Source of the DNA: Channa striata
Taxonomy: Eukaryota > Chordata > Actinopteri > Anabantiformes > Channidae
Assembly (NCBI GenBank): GCA_033026295.1
Contig: CM065187.1
Location: forward strand, 16,464,388-16,528,387
Reading direction: 5' to 3'
Length of the DNA: 64,000 nucleotides
Shown here piece by piece: positions 39,201-52,405 of this stretch; position 1 is the first letter of the stretch, and every line of letters starts with the position of its first letter. The notes below the pieces were generated by a model, which saw only the letters and a list, made by a program, of their open reading frames with translations, did no database searches and was not told the DNA's origin. The translations under genes were made by a program, and so were the position numbers.

Positions 39201-40344
39201 CTTGACAGAGCTCCCAATGAACTTCTTTGAGCTGTTAAATTATAAGTTATTGGGCTGATGCAGGTAACGGCAGAATGCTGTCTATCATATTTAGTAGGAA
39301 TATATGAAATACCTGTATAATCAAGAAATTTTACTAGTGCACCATTACTATAAAATTTGTATTTGTAGTGTCGTACAAAAAGGAGAAACTACAATTAAAG
39401 CATGGAACATGAAATCCATCTTACAGAGCAGCAGAATAAATCTACACTGTTTAAGACACGCAATAAAATACCAACAACGGACAAAACCAGCATTTTACAC
39501 TAATTAGCTCATTAACTAGCATAATAATTTTAATTATGCTGCAGCTTATGAATGTTATTTTTTGCCGGTGCAGTTCACACAGAGCATGCTCAAACAGGAA
39601 ATTTAATCAGAAAGCTACAGTTAACAACATTCGAGTGTGTGTGTGTGTGTTCTTCATTTGACATAAACTTCCCAAATGATTGCAGTTTTACTGGGGGACA
39701 AATAACAATAATGACTGCTTTTAAATTCAAATTCCTCAAAGTGTTGCAGAATCTGACTGTCACATGCTTAGAAGTCGGGAATCAGCATTCAGATAACACT
39801 TCACTCTCTGCCCAGAATTCCCACTTAAGTGATACAGTATGTTTCCCTGTAATCATGTCAGAGACTTTTCCTGTTTTTTCAACTAAACAATCAAAAAAAA
39901 AAAAAACAGACTATAATCTGGCTAAAACGGCAACAAACCCAAACATAAAACACTATTATTTTGTTGCCATCATTACAGTACCTGCAGTTAATACATGGCA
40001 TTTAGAACAGTCACCTGTGTCAAAGCTGTCTGTCATACTGGCTCAGTGTCCATGCTTTACCACCATATTTCCCAGCATTAATAAAGACTTTGTAAAAAGA
40101 TGGAAGTCACTATGAACTCGAGTAACAATAACTTTATCCCAGTGAGCAATAGCCAATTAACGTCAGTGTTAAAAGTCAAGGTCCTGCATTCAAAACATTA
40201 GTAAGGTAAAGGTAAAATAAATAAATAATAATAACTCAAAAAATACTTGAATTAAAAAAGTAACATATTCTCGAATTATAATTATTCAAAAATTTGAATG
40301 ACATTATACAATGTTTCAAATACAATTATTATAATTTCAGTAAC

Positions 40345-40450
40345 TTAACATCGAAGGTCTTTTCTCCCTGCTGCTGTCAGACTTTACAACCAGAGCTGCT
40401 CCCAGTGGTCCACTATAACTATTAGTAACTTTAAAAGAGTTTTTTAAAAA
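40345..40450 (+). repeat. possible LINE 3'-end remnant
   Basis: TCTCCCTGCTGCTGTCAG, ACTTTACAACCAGAGCTG resembles the 'cctgctgccatcagactctacaac' end of several teleost LINEs, which encodes the last residues of the RT ORF. It is short and diverged. Confidence 0.4.
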
Positions 40451-40689
40451 AATATGAAATACAAATGACCCTTGGTGCAACTGATGGTGTATGTATGATT
40501 GTGTACATCAATTACAGTATTTAGTTACTTAACATTTACAATCTCCAATTTCCTCACCACCCAATGTCATTACACAGTCAAGGCTGCTGTCATGGGGTTG
40601 GTATGATCATAAAACCTGTAATTGATGCAAACCAGGAAGGAATGAGACAGTGTGAAGAAGCTGTTTTAATGGCACAGCAGAACAATTAG

Positions 40690-41130
40690 CTTGTTCAGCA
40701 AATCCCTTTAATATTGTTTTATTTTCAATCGTAGATGCTTCATTTCAGTCTCTTATGCTGTATCAGTAATTTTAATTAGCACTGATTTTGTATGCGTGGT
40801 GCATTAACATGCATGTGTAAAATCATATAAACCAAAAGGTGACTGAAATAATTAAAGCTGGGAGCAATTAAATTGTAACTCACTTTGTCTTTAATGTGGT
40901 AATTGAAAGTGTCCTCACCCACAGTAGCATTATGCCTGCCTGTGCCAGGGCATGGCGAAAATTAATTTCTGTAGCCCCTGACTTCGCAGGAGCCACAATT
41001 GCCTCAAATGCCTCGATGACCCTCCACACTTATTGTCATATATCACCAGTGACTGCTTAATTATAAGGAAGCCATTTCATCCGTGTAGGGTGCACTGTAT
41101 CTTCATGCATATCCATCAGGCAGAGATAAG
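40690..41130. promoter_or_regulatory. candidate conserved non-coding element
   Basis: This is a long repeat-free block rich in homeodomain-type cores: TAATTTTAATTAGC, AATAATTAAAGC, AAATTAATTTC, GCTTAATTATAAGG. It also has E-box-like and octamer-like words such as TTAACATGCATG. There are no open frames of note. It is the most enhancer-like stretch in the window by eye. Confidence 0.3.
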
Positions 41131-44079
41131 AATAGTAGTTCTGCTTTCACACTGTGTGAGTTCAGGAATATTAAATGACCTCAGGCATATGTGCAATTAT
41201 AAGAAATGAACCAGCCTGATTTCTAAAAAATGTAATGTTTTCTGTTCAATCAACTCGTGGACATTTCTCGTGTTTTGGTGATTGGCTAACTGTTGTATTT
41301 AACATAATGTCCAGATAGTCAATGAAACATGTCTAATTTCCACTTTGTGCTGTGCAACAGATCCCCAGATCTCGGAGAATAGATGATTATACTCTGTAAT
41401 GTGGCATATGAAAGGCTCTGAACTGCCAGCCTTTATTGCATCTCATTTTGGTAAAATACTACCTGTCCTCCCAGTGAACTCAAACATGCCATTTCTTTGA
41501 AAAATTCTCCACTGTACTATACACAATATGACTGATTGCTGTTTCCCCTGAACTTCATATTCAAATTCCCAATGCATTATATCAGCCTCAGTACTGATGA
41601 GAAAGAAATGCAATTATATCTCACCTATAATTCTCTTTCCCCCAAAAAACTTTCAATATTACATCATGTATTGTGCATCATGGATAGTTTCCAGTGTAGA
41701 GGTTGCACTGAGTGGAGAAAATTGCTTTTTTCTTCGTGATCTGTTGTAGCTTTGGGACGGGGGCTTTGTTTAAAGACTGCTTCAGTACCTCTCAGAGGTC
41801 TGATCCAACCAAGACGCTGGCGACTCAAATGGTCTGGTGTTAGATCTTTATAATTCCATTAATCACATTCTTTCTCCATTTTACAGGGCTGCCAAGGTTC
41901 TTTCTAAAATGGTTTAAAATCAATGAGTTATTACTTTGTGTATGTTCGTGTGCAACTTCTTTATGGCTGTGTGATTGTATTGATGCATTTTAGTTTAAAA
42001 CCGTCTTTGTGAGGACATTTCAACATTGTGTGGACAATTTTGCCAGTCGCACATATGTAAAGATCTGTTTGGGAGCAATGTCTCGGTGACCTAACACGGA
42101 AATCAACAAGATACGGGGAGAGAAAAAGAAAGAATAGCTTTGAAAGTTTTCAATCTTAGTGGTTGAAATTTTGAAATTGTCTGATGAAAAACAAAACAAA
42201 ACAAAATTGTTGTTATTGTGAAAGGAAACTCCATCACAGGCTGAGATTACAGTAATACTAATAGCTACACGTTCAATATTCCTGCTTCATGTTTCAAGTG
42301 TAAAAAACCAAAGAAGCACAATAAATATAATGTATTATGTGTTGTACAGTAGTTTTCATGGAGAAATGGAGGCTCACTTAAAAAATATGACGAATATGAC
42401 TAAACTAAAATGTCTTATTCTGTTAATTATTTTACAAGGCCTTTCATTCCTATAAAGGCCTTGTTGAAGTTAATACTTATTTTTCTGTCCTCATTAACAT
42501 TTTTATATATGCTGGTGAATGTACACCAAAGCATACTTAAACTAAATATGGCCCTCCAACGTCTGGAGGGAGCAGTATTTTCTGAGTGTATCATAACCCA
42601 TGACTTAGCTGAGAGAGTCATAACGTACCGTAAAGCCGGTTTCACACACGAACTCTACAGAGTGTCAGGATGATCGGGTCCTTCCAGACATGATAGTCCG
42701 TGCGACATGTTCTCCCTCGTCAATAAATATTTCGTAAATTTGGTCAAGTGGTGGTGCTTAGGCATTTCAAGCAAGACGTGATGCACAACAAATGCAGTGT
42801 CATATTTTTTTTTGTGTGTTTGTGTTTTTTTCATACAGTAGAAGTCTGGACAATTTGTGAAAGAACAATTTGCTGATGCAAGACTTAACAAGAATATTTG
42901 TTAAAGACAACACTGAGATATCTGTGAAGAAAACAGCTCACGTAAAAGTCAGCACACAGTGATAAATGACTAAAAACGTTGATAACTTGTTCACTTGTTG
43001 AAATAAAATAAAATGCATGAATAAAGACGACACGGTCAGATCAACTGCTTACAAACGTGAGTCACTTATTGTAAAACTGTTCCTGATCGGTACATTACTC
43101 AATTGTCATTTTAGCCCGTGTTGAAACTGATACCTGTCTCTGCCTGCTGTCATTTGATGAAGAGACTTCGTTGGAGAAGGACAGCAAAAGCAGAGAGAGT
43201 TGGGAAAATGATTGCTTGAGTGAGTGAGAAGCTGACAGCTCAATGCCAGAAGAATAGAGTGCTCACACTTCAGTCTGGCCCGGAGCTGACAGTATCAGAC
43301 ATAATGATGTTCACTCAAAGAGCCAAGAGACACCTTGGGGCCATGTGGCCAAACCAGCGCACCTACAGCACTGTCCCTGTCCCCTTTGGACTGTTCTCCT
43401 TTTACTTCTTCTTTGCATGTTAAATAGTAAAACTCTTTTCTAAAGACGGGAACCTACCTGAGTAGGAGTAGCAGGGTAAAGACAACTCTCCACATACAGT
43501 ATTTGAATTGCAGTGCATACAGTACCTTCATGGAACAGCGTGTAGCTGGACTGCTTGAAGCAAGAGCAATAATTTAAATTCTTCTGAAACAATTATTGAA
43601 TCAAATTGCTGAATGACAGAAGAAACTACATCCTGAAATTGATGAATATCTGTGTGAAAGACGGCGGAAAATTGAGAAGAGGCTCATCTCCAGGATTGCC
43701 CCTGACATAACAGTGACATTGTTTTAAACCTCGGGAGGTTACATCTGTGCGCAGACCTTCAAATGGAAAACCAAGCAACATTTTAAAAGTCAAACTGGCC
43801 AGTGCTAACATCCATTAGTTTAACATGGAGTCAGCAGTGAGAAAACAACATTCTAGTTTGAATTAGTTTTACTTTTAGAAGTCTGCACTTCAAAGCTGAA
43901 ACTTGAAGCTATGATAGGCCTTGATTCTAAAGGAGAACTCTGAAATCTATTGTGTGAAGGAGCACACAAAGGTGTGAGTGACTGCTTCAGAGCCGGCCAA
44001 ATTTGCAAGGATTATTTAAAAAATCTAAATGAAGGTCACAGTCAAAGATTATATGCAGCTTTTCAGAAGGTTTGACACT

Positions 44080-44330
44080 GCTGGCAAGAACACCACCAGA
44101 TTAAATAATAGGCTTTCTTCACAGAAGACATTTGGACATGTCACAGTGGAAGAAAAAAAGCAGGTGTAAATGTGAAAATTAATAATGGATGAATTCTATT
44201 TAGATGCATTGGTTTCAGAATGCTGGCATTGTGCACGCTGGCTCACTGACACTGTCACGGTTTATGGGACACTTGGGTAGAACAGAGCCATTGTTAACAA
44301 TATTAGTAACACCTGCGCTGTTCCTACTAT
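44080..44330. repeat. probable diverged teleost dispersed repeat
   Basis: Blocks such as ACATTTGGACATGTCAC, CAGGTGTAAATGTGAAAATT, CTGGCTCACTGACACTGTC, TTTATGGGACACTTGGG and GAGCCATTGTTAACAA resemble a repeat common in fish introns and untranslated regions, from memory. I cannot name the family. Confidence 0.4.
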
Positions 44331-44648
44331 AAAAATCTAATCAAATTGTGTGCTAAAGAAAACCTCATTGCCAGGGAGTAACTGCTCTCAAACTAGTTTT
44401 ACAAGGTGATAAATGAAAGATTATCAACATTTTAACCTTAATCCTCTTTACAAAAAAAGTTTTATTTTCTTACCCGAGAGCGGTGAAAGCAGAGTGTTGT
44501 GTTGCAGAGTGAAAAATGGTTGAGTAGGTATGAAAGAAGAAAAGGTGTAGAAAGTGTAGAAACATATTGTATTTAACCAATGCACATAAAACATAAAGCC
44601 AGACATGAAAAAACTTTGTGAATGTTTGTGCGCTGACGCTGTTCTTGT

Positions 44649-44669
44649 AAAAAAAAAAAAAAAAAAAAA
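44649..44669. repeat. poly-A tract (21 nt)
   Basis: An uninterrupted A run. No target-site duplication or element body was recognised beside it. Confidence 0.9.
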
Positions 44670-45049
44670 CCCTGTTTTGACAACTTGACATGAAGGATAT
44701 AATCTGTCATAAACATGTCACGGTGGGTTTAAGTGTTTCTTAACTGTCAAATGCTTATGTGGCATATGACGGTGCAGAGAACAAAAATAAATGCATTAAA
44801 AAAAAAAAAAACTCTACATGTTTCCAATGATTACACTGTACTGGTTCGTGTAAAGCTGTCAGGACAAACATGTCTCCAAAAGCTGCAGCGTCAATTTGCA
44901 CCGAGAATGACATAAACCGAACAAGCCTTGCACACAACAGTCATAGTGTTTAATTCATGTTTATGTCAGTATCCACTGCATGGTCATGAAAGTGTTATGC
45001 CAGCCTTATGCAAACATCTTCACATAAGGTGTCACCAAAAGTGTTTGGA

Positions 45050-45230
45050 GGGTGAAAGAGGAGGAGGAAGGGCTGTGAGCAGCAGAGGTGAGAGGATTCG
45101 AGAGAACACGGAGGTGGATAGAGTGAAGAAATGGTGCACAGAGGAGAGGGGAGAGACAGAAATAGAGGGGGTGGTGGGATGTGCAAGGAGAGGTGAGGCA
45201 GGAAAAGTCAACAACAGAAAAGGTGCAAAA
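45050..45230. repeat. purine-rich (G/A) low-complexity tract
   Basis: Predominantly AGG/GAG-rich sequence on the plus strand, pyrimidine-rich on the astn2 sense strand. Long open frames on both strands here follow from the biased composition, not from coding. Confidence 0.8.
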
Positions 45231-47271
45231 ACTTGAAGCCGGAGGAGTTGGAATTCGGGCAGTAAGTGAAGGGGTAAAGTGGCATTAACAGAGAGCAGGA
45301 GAGGCGGCGTAGTAGTTGTTAAAATGATGTGCTGCTGCTCCGGTTCGCTCATTCTTCACATGAAATCACGTAACTTTTGTCACTCATGTCTCTTTGCTTT
45401 GTTGACCCATCTATCAACTGTACCTTGACCACCTCCTAGCCTATTTAAACACTGGGTGTGTTACGTTGGCTGCATCGCCCCCCCCCCCCCAGTAATCTGT
45501 CTCGTACACAGGAGCTGCAGTACAGCAGTCATATTTTACGGGAGGACAGACCTGATGAAACAGAGGAGCATAACACACAGCACAATGCAAATGAACATAA
45601 GCAATGTGTGACCATATGAGACCTCACAGTGTTACAGTTGCTGCAACTCCATTACTCTCCAGCTGCAATAGCAGATTTTCACTTCAGCAGATTTTATGCA
45701 ATACAGTACAAAGTCTTTACACAAGGTACTATAAAGCAGCAGTTTAGCAGAAAATTACTGATGTAGATATAAGAGCTGGATAAAGATTAAATATAAAGGA
45801 ACCTCAGATCTTCCACCACCAGCAACAGCACAACCTCACAGGAGGGATTAATAAAAATGTGCATCACTTTTTAGCAATGCAGCTGTAACTGTCTCCACCA
45901 GACGAGTTTGACATTTGGAGATATTAACCTCCATGTCCTGAGCAAACTTATTGTCTACACAATCATTAGTGTTTCTTCTCGCTCTATCAGTGCCGACACT
46001 TCCTGCGGAAAAAGCTTTAATTTTAGCTATGAGGATAAACACTAACACCACCCTTGTTATGCTGCATAGAGGTAAGTCTTTGCTTCTCTAAAGCCCACGA
46101 TCAAATTGAGGTGTGTGTCTCAATACTCTTAACAATAAAAGATTAACAGGAGAAGCAACACACTGTGGAACTCTGATGGACAAGTCATTAGTGCGCACAA
46201 GCTATAAATAGATCCTTAATACCTGCTGGTGGGATGCCACCTTAATTACCACAGGGAAGTTCTGATCGCAACGGCGTAAACAACGGTGCGATTTTATGGC
46301 TAAATCAATTTATTTTAATGTCATTCCTGTGATCAGCGGATCCACGCTGACGTGTAAATCTGTGTCACTGACCAACGGGAAGCTGTCAGTGCTCGTTATT
46401 GGCAGGGATGACCTTTGGCTAATGGAACGCAGGAAAGTCCAAAATGGAGGAACTATCATAGCTATTAGCTGTGATGCACCGTCAACATTTAATTGACCTT
46501 CTCTGATGAGGTATAAGCCACGAAAAAGAGGAATGGTTTGGAGACAATATTAAGACAGGAGTGATTAATGCTAAGACCTAAAATGTGTAAACTAATTATC
46601 TAAATTCTTACTCAGTAAAAAGGGCCTATTTAAAAAATACTGACTGAAATTATCCATTTTAAATGTACAGTACAAACTAAACAGAATTTGTTTCAGGCTG
46701 ACGGACGTGTTGGCACTTAGATTGCTAAACACTGATGTGCATATACAGATGAATATATGTTTTATTTAGCTGCTTTCAGGTGTAACCTTAAAGGAAAACT
46801 TTGACCATTCTGCTTATTAATTGTATTGTCCGCAATTACCATAAATACTGATGTGTGTCCCCGTAACTTTGCCAGTTGTGCATGTGGAGTTGACTGGCCG
46901 CAGCACAGGGAAATCCAGATTTGGAGCATGTGGGGGAACGTTTTGTAGAAGTACAGGCATCAGCAGTTTTGGAATAAAGAAATATGTCATCCAGTGGAGC
47001 GGTGAGTCTGGCTGATGTGTTTGTAATGGTTTTTAGAAAACAACAAGGGTCTATTGCACAGACAAGCTAATCCAGGCTGCCGGTTGACAACGAAGCCAAC
47101 GTGAGTGGAGAGTTTGGTGAGCGTGTGGCCAATACAGTTAATTCAGAAAAGCGTGACAAAATTTGTAAGACAGCTAAATGAGAAGACCTTGTCTGGTACA
47201 GTATAAGCTAAGATGTCCACATCATTTTATCTCTGATAGTATATGACAGTTCCTTCCAAGAGCCATATACT

Positions 47272-47314
47272 GGAAGAAAGAGAAAGCAAGAAAGAACGAA
47301 AGACAGAAAGAAGG
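47272..47314. repeat. GAAA-type purine tract in the intron just after the astn2 donor at 47443
   Basis: In transcript sense it is a CTTT-rich polypyrimidine tract 129-171 nt into the intron, resembling PTB-binding sequence. Confidence 0.75.
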
Positions 47315-47443
47315 TTCAAACACCTGTTTAGAGTTCAGGTAAAGTTCAGAGGATGATTACAAAGACTTCATGGCAAAAGGTTGTCAAAAAAAGTTATGTT
47401 CCTGTACAGCCACATTTCCTGTGAATCAGTGTGTATAACTTAC

Positions 47444-47631
47444 CATGACTGAGATGTGCAGGAGATGCATGTGCTCATGCAGGACATGAGCGGGCTCCCG
47501 GGCCGTGGGCTGCGTCGTCTGGGCCAGAAGCTCAGACTCAGTCATAGACACATGGAAGTACAGTGTCCCATTTTCCAACCACTGCTGCTTCCAGTGTACC
47601 TGAGAAATGTCTTCTCCCGTACCCGACATCT
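47444..47631 (-). CDS. astn2: astrotactin-2 internal exon (probable exon 2), extracellular segment before the first membrane span
   Basis: This minus-strand exon is 188 nt. It enters with two bases of a split Glu codon after the acceptor TTCTCTGCAG and leaves in phase 0 at ATG|GTAAGT. The reading is EMSGTGEDISQVHWKQQWL, then ENGTLYFHVSM, ending MHLLHISVM. This matches the ASTN2 segment VHWRQQWLENGTLYFHVSM...HILHISVM, and ASTN1 has the related QQWLENGTLLFHI. NGT is an N-glycosylation sequon, consistent with an extracellular position. The ISVM end joins directly to GGLIALLL in the exon at 21845, which recreates the known family junction just before the first membrane span. The upstream exon (signal peptide and N-terminal acidic region) is not found between 47632 and 64000. 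Confidence 0.93.
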
Positions 47632-50600
47632 CTGCAGAGAACAAGGACAGAGACAGTTTGTGAGATCAACATCGAATCCACGGGAAACTGACATTTAAAC
47701 TGCGTGTTAACGTCTGTGTCTTCCTAACCAAAATTTAAAAGTACAAATATCAAAACAGTATGTGAACAAAAGACCAAAGTTCAAATGTGACTGGTAGTTT
47801 AGGCATTAGTATTCCAGAGATAGAGCAATGCTCTTTCTCGGCACACACCAACACTGCGCTGCAACTACACACACTTAACGTTTGAGGAGCTGGACGGACT
47901 TCTTTTCTTTTATGCAGCTGTGCAGTTGGCTCAGTAGAAATTACTGTCGAGCCATTGCACTGTTTAGGTTCTTTGATAAAATCTTTATGACTGCAACCTT
48001 TTCACTCATGGTAATTTTTTAAGAGTATTCGATATTCAACATGTTAAGTGGCAAGCTCCACAAATACAGGAACCCCATCAAAGCACGAGTCAATTCAAAC
48101 CATAGTCTTATTCCTCTTAATACCTGTTTATACTTCTCTTTTGTAAGTCACGAATGACAGACAGACATTTTCCCACAAAAGGGAAAGACAACAGTTGAAT
48201 TGAGCTCAATTAAACTAATACATTGAAAGCAGTTGTACAAATCCTGGTTCACCAGTCATTGTCCTTTTCGTACCTGCATAAATCCTGATTCATTTTGTAC
48301 CAATATAAAACCATCAGCTCCAGGCAAGCGCTGGCATTAAGTATCGAACATCAAAGAAAAGCTGGAAACATTTAAAGCAACAGAAATGGGGGGATGTGCA
48401 AAATCCCCCCCCCCCAAAAAAAAAATAAAACACTGAACTGCAATTTCGACTATAAGGCGGTGGAAAAGGGAGACGAGAAAGAGCAGGGGGATCACCAGTT
48501 TATCTCGATATGGATCATGGCACAAGAATCTAATGCTATCAAGTGGGAGTGGTTGTTCAGTAGACGAGTAGTGAGAAGCCTCAGGGAGCCTCAGATTGTG
48601 AGGCTTGATACTGTATTTGTCATGTGGCCGGGTGACAAGGGCATAGACGTCCGCTGACATCTCCTATCAGCGGCAGGTAGCAAATGACAAATGGCTTTCG
48701 GTGCAGCTGGTTATTAACCCGCTGACTCTGGGTCAAGGGATATGGGTGTCAGGGGAGGGTTGTGTGAGCTGTGCTCAGTGCTGCCAAAGGCCCTCAGGTG
48801 CAGGGAGCAGAAATCTTCTCTGAAAATGACAGAGCTCTTGACATGAGGCATTTATACCTTATATTATAATGCCCCTTGAACTCAGAAGTAAGATTACTAT
48901 CGTGCTGTAATTACAAGGTTTTCTAAATAATAACCTTCATCAATTATTTTTAATTGTATTATTTTTTTAGGTGACAACATCAAACATGTGGTTTAAGGTA
49001 AACTAAGTAATATAATTTATCAGTCTGCAGGGATATTTCTACGCTCTTTGAAAGCCTCCTCTTACAAAAGACCTTTTGCTGACTACGGCTTATGTTAAAA
49101 TTTTGTAGGGTGTGAATTTCTGAAATACCATAGCTGTGCTGCCTGTTCAACTCTTTATGTTTAATCTGTGAGCTAAACACCCAGCTTGACCTTTCACCTT
49201 GACAGAAGATAAAGCTTTGTCTGCTGGGCCAACGGTGAGGTGCCTCCTGCCATCTGTTCCTGTTTTAAACAGAGCTTATCAAGCACTTATCAAATCTACC
49301 TTGAAACCTTGCTTGCATGCTTTATGTGCATTTCACGTGGCTTTAAATAACTCGGTTTATGCACAACACTGACCGTTTGATCCTAATTAAAACTGATTTT
49401 CCTGTGAAAAACTGCAAAGCGAATCTTGCTCGAATATGACCAATCACATGCAAGATGGATGGACAGAGTTTCTATTGCTGTTACCTTCCGTTGTACGAGT
49501 GTTATGTAGATGAGGATGCTCGGTAAGCATGCTATTTAAAGACAAAAGGACTGTGTGTGAGTGTGTGTCCTTGTCTTTTGTGCTATGAGGCTTGTCACCG
49601 GGCACCAAGCCAGACGTTAGTGGGATATAGGTGTTTGGCCTCAAGGTCTGCTTGTAATTCATTAGGAGAAACATTATTAATGTGTACATGGGCATGACTA
49701 TAAGTGTATGTGTCTATTGTATAAGCGAGCTGAATGTTTTAGGAGTGCGGTGTCTTCCAAACCATCCAAGGACAATCCAATGGAATGCCTCAGTAAACAT
49801 TTCATATACCCTGGGGACATGTCTCCATGGATCATAGAGAAGCTGTGAAACAACAATCCATGAATCCTTACTGCAAAAGGAAAATGTGCTTATGTTTTTC
49901 TTACAAGTCCTCAGCGCCGTAACCACAAAGACCTTCAAAAAGAAAAACAAGTTGCGGCTGTCGTGATTCAAAGCTGGTCAAATGAACATACTGTATGTGT
50001 GGTTTTGCAGTGAACTGTAGGTCATTAAATGCAGCACAGACCCACAGAAATGTATTTCATTTTGTAAGCGACACTTAATTTCAGCCAGCATCTATTATCA
50101 GCAACCAGCAGACAAGCAGTACTGTAAAGTCTACAAAACAAATTCCATGTTTATGGCCTTTACAAAGTTTGAAGGCCTTAAATTTACCCAAATTCTTCCT
50201 GCTTGGGTAATCCAAAATGCCTTTATTATACTGGCAAATTATCAGGTAGATCCAAAGCGATTCACGTTTAAATATGAATTATTTGGCCTTTTATTTGCAA
50301 TAGCTGCATGTTTTTAAGCGGGATTCGACTGCACGGGATGGCACCAGAGGAAGTGTCACAAGCATGCAGTGCCTCACTTGAGGTACCTGAGAGCAGCAAG
50401 CTAAATGAGTCTGAATGATCTGCACTGATCTACTTTTCATTTACAGTGTAATGTTTTTCATAATCAGGTAATTTGAGTCAAGGCCCAGTATTTTAAATGT
50501 CAGATCTTACTGTTAATTTATTCTGAATTGCTCTTTATACTATGATGCAGCTGGAGAAAGTTCAGTGATTCAGCTGACAAACCCTAAAAGTGCTAGAGAT

Positions 50601-52221
50601 AAATCAAGCCATGCAAATCGATAACGACAATGTGAAAACCTTGGTTTCGCCTGTTTCACTTTTATCAAGTTGGCATAAGAGTCAGGGGAGAGATATTAAA
50701 AGACTGCCCTAAATCCTTAATAATGCCTTCTTACTCTTTGCTAAGTCCTCTCTTAAGGTACTTAAGATATACAGTAAGTGAAATCAATTGAACCCTCAAT
50801 GTCAGCAGACCTTTTATTGCGAGACCTGGTGATCATTTAAGTGCTTACAATGCGCCCTACTGTGGTTGTCTCTGTTGTTTCCTTCAGCTTCAGTCTTCTC
50901 AAAGATCTTTCACATTTTCTTCATTACTTTCAAGGTTTGGCTAGAAGTGCTGAGATCAATTTAAGCTTTACTGTAGTTCTCACAATCTTTATATTTTGCT
51001 CCTAGCAAGAATGATTTCCACTTAGCACAGTCTCTCAGAGTTGGATATCTGATGAGATGAGGTTGCCCACAACAACAAAATAGGAACACAAAGGCCTGGG
51101 AGCCACCACACAGAGGAGGCAACCCTAATCACGCTTGGATCCTACATTCATGGAGCTTGGCAACTTGTGCAAAAACATAAGCAACACATTATATCTTTAT
51201 GTCTTTTCCAGACAAAATAGGAAAAAATATGTAATTCTGAAATCAATCAAACCTGAATTAACCTCATAATGATAAGAACAGCTGCAGGTGACACACAGGC
51301 TGCAATGGCGCCGTATTACTAAAGCACGATCACAGAACTGCTGTATTGCTAATTAAACCAACTATCAGTGAAAACATGAATTAGCAGATTGAAATGTCAT
51401 ATCTTAAAAGCAGGTGCTTGATGTTTGGTGTTTGTTTTCCTCTGGATAGACATCCAACATTCTGCTCAAGGCAAAGTGCTCTGAGCAGGTCTGATGTAAC
51501 TGTCGTGTAATGAAGACCTCTTGGTATTAGTTGCTTTTATTTTATTTTTTTTACTTGAGACATTCATTTTCAGGGAGCGAACTCTTTAAATTCCTGTACT
51601 GTGAGATATCTCGACTACTACAGATAAATCAGTGACTCTCCGGTGTGCATGACTTTACTACGGTGGCCCTGAGAGCTCAAAGCCCTGCAATTTGAGAAAA
51701 CACCCGCAAATAGACTAATCACATGCAAATACACAAATGCAACTTCACAAATTTGACAACACAGCATTAAGAAACGCCCTGCAAACAGAACTGACGTAGA
51801 CAAGTGTCATGGCAACGTTTCTGTGGGATGCTAAAAAGTGATCGACATTTAGATTTGCAAATGTATTTTTAGTTGCTCCCGGAGCCATTGCTGTTGTGTT
51901 GTGGCTTTTTACAGCACTCTTTAAAATGCCTGTGTTGTCAAATCGGAGAAGTTGGTTTTCTGTATTTGCTTGTGATTTATCAAACTGCCGTGCTTTGACC
52001 TCTCGGGGCCACTGGACATGACCAGCAACATCCAGATAATTTCCTCCTTTGTGAATATTTTACCTGCATTGATCAGGTTGATGCCAAATAAATAAATGCT
52101 TTCATTCTTTATTTCCTATAAATGTGTTAATGAGATCATTTTTGCCAACAGTTTGACATATGAAGATAACCCTGATATTTCATCCACAGCATGTTTATTA
52201 GTAATTGTAATTTTTTCGGTG

Positions 52222-52405
52222 AAATTGGCTGAGACGGTAGAGGTCATCATCCACCAACTCCAGGATTGTTGGTCTGATTCCTGGAACTTCTTGTTACATG
52301 ATGAAGAGTCCTTGATTAAGACACTGAACCAGCTGTCCAGCAGCATCCAGCTCCTCCATCGGTGTGTAAGTGTGAATGGTTGAATGAGACGCAGTGTACA
52401 CTGTG
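52222..52405 (+). mobile_element. tRNA-derived SINE, degenerate
   Basis: A pol III A-box-like TGGCTGAGACGG at 52226-52237 and a B-box-like GGTCTGATTCC at 52271-52281 have tRNA-like spacing. They are followed by the TTAAGACACTGAACC and GTGTGTAAGTGTGAATGG blocks of a widespread teleost SINE body. The 3' end is cut off near GAATGAGACGCAGTG. It has diverged beyond likely activity. It lies in the first-intron part of astn2, antisense to the gene. Confidence 0.8.

Larger units (their letters stand above)
21846..47443 (-). other. astn2: astn2 intron between probable exons 2 and 3 (25.6 kb)
   Basis: This intron is bounded by the donor at 47443-47442 and the acceptor at 21847-21846. It holds the microsatellites, dispersed repeats, palindromes and candidate conserved patches listed separately. 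I can support nothing further in 21850-23690, 24320-26050, 26970-31110, 31810-32340, 32520-33170, 35035-36060, 36300-40340, 41140-44080, 44670-45050 and 45240-47270. The block 25800-26090 is unusually AT-rich, with TATATA runs. No other spliced exon of a known gene was recognised. Confidence 0.85.

Noticed and set aside
39552..40115. 187-codon plus-strand open frame
   Set aside because: It spans a GT microsatellite (VCVCVC-type reading) and a poly-A run, and no domain is visible. Low complexity explains it.
42600..42720. GGTTTCACACACGAACTC...GTGTCAGGATGATCGGG stretch that looked like a transposon segment
   Set aside because: I could not find matching termini, a second copy in the window, or a confident memory of the family.
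45032..45352. Minus-strand Pro/Leu/Ser-rich frame
   Set aside because: It is produced by the purine-rich tract at 45050-45230.
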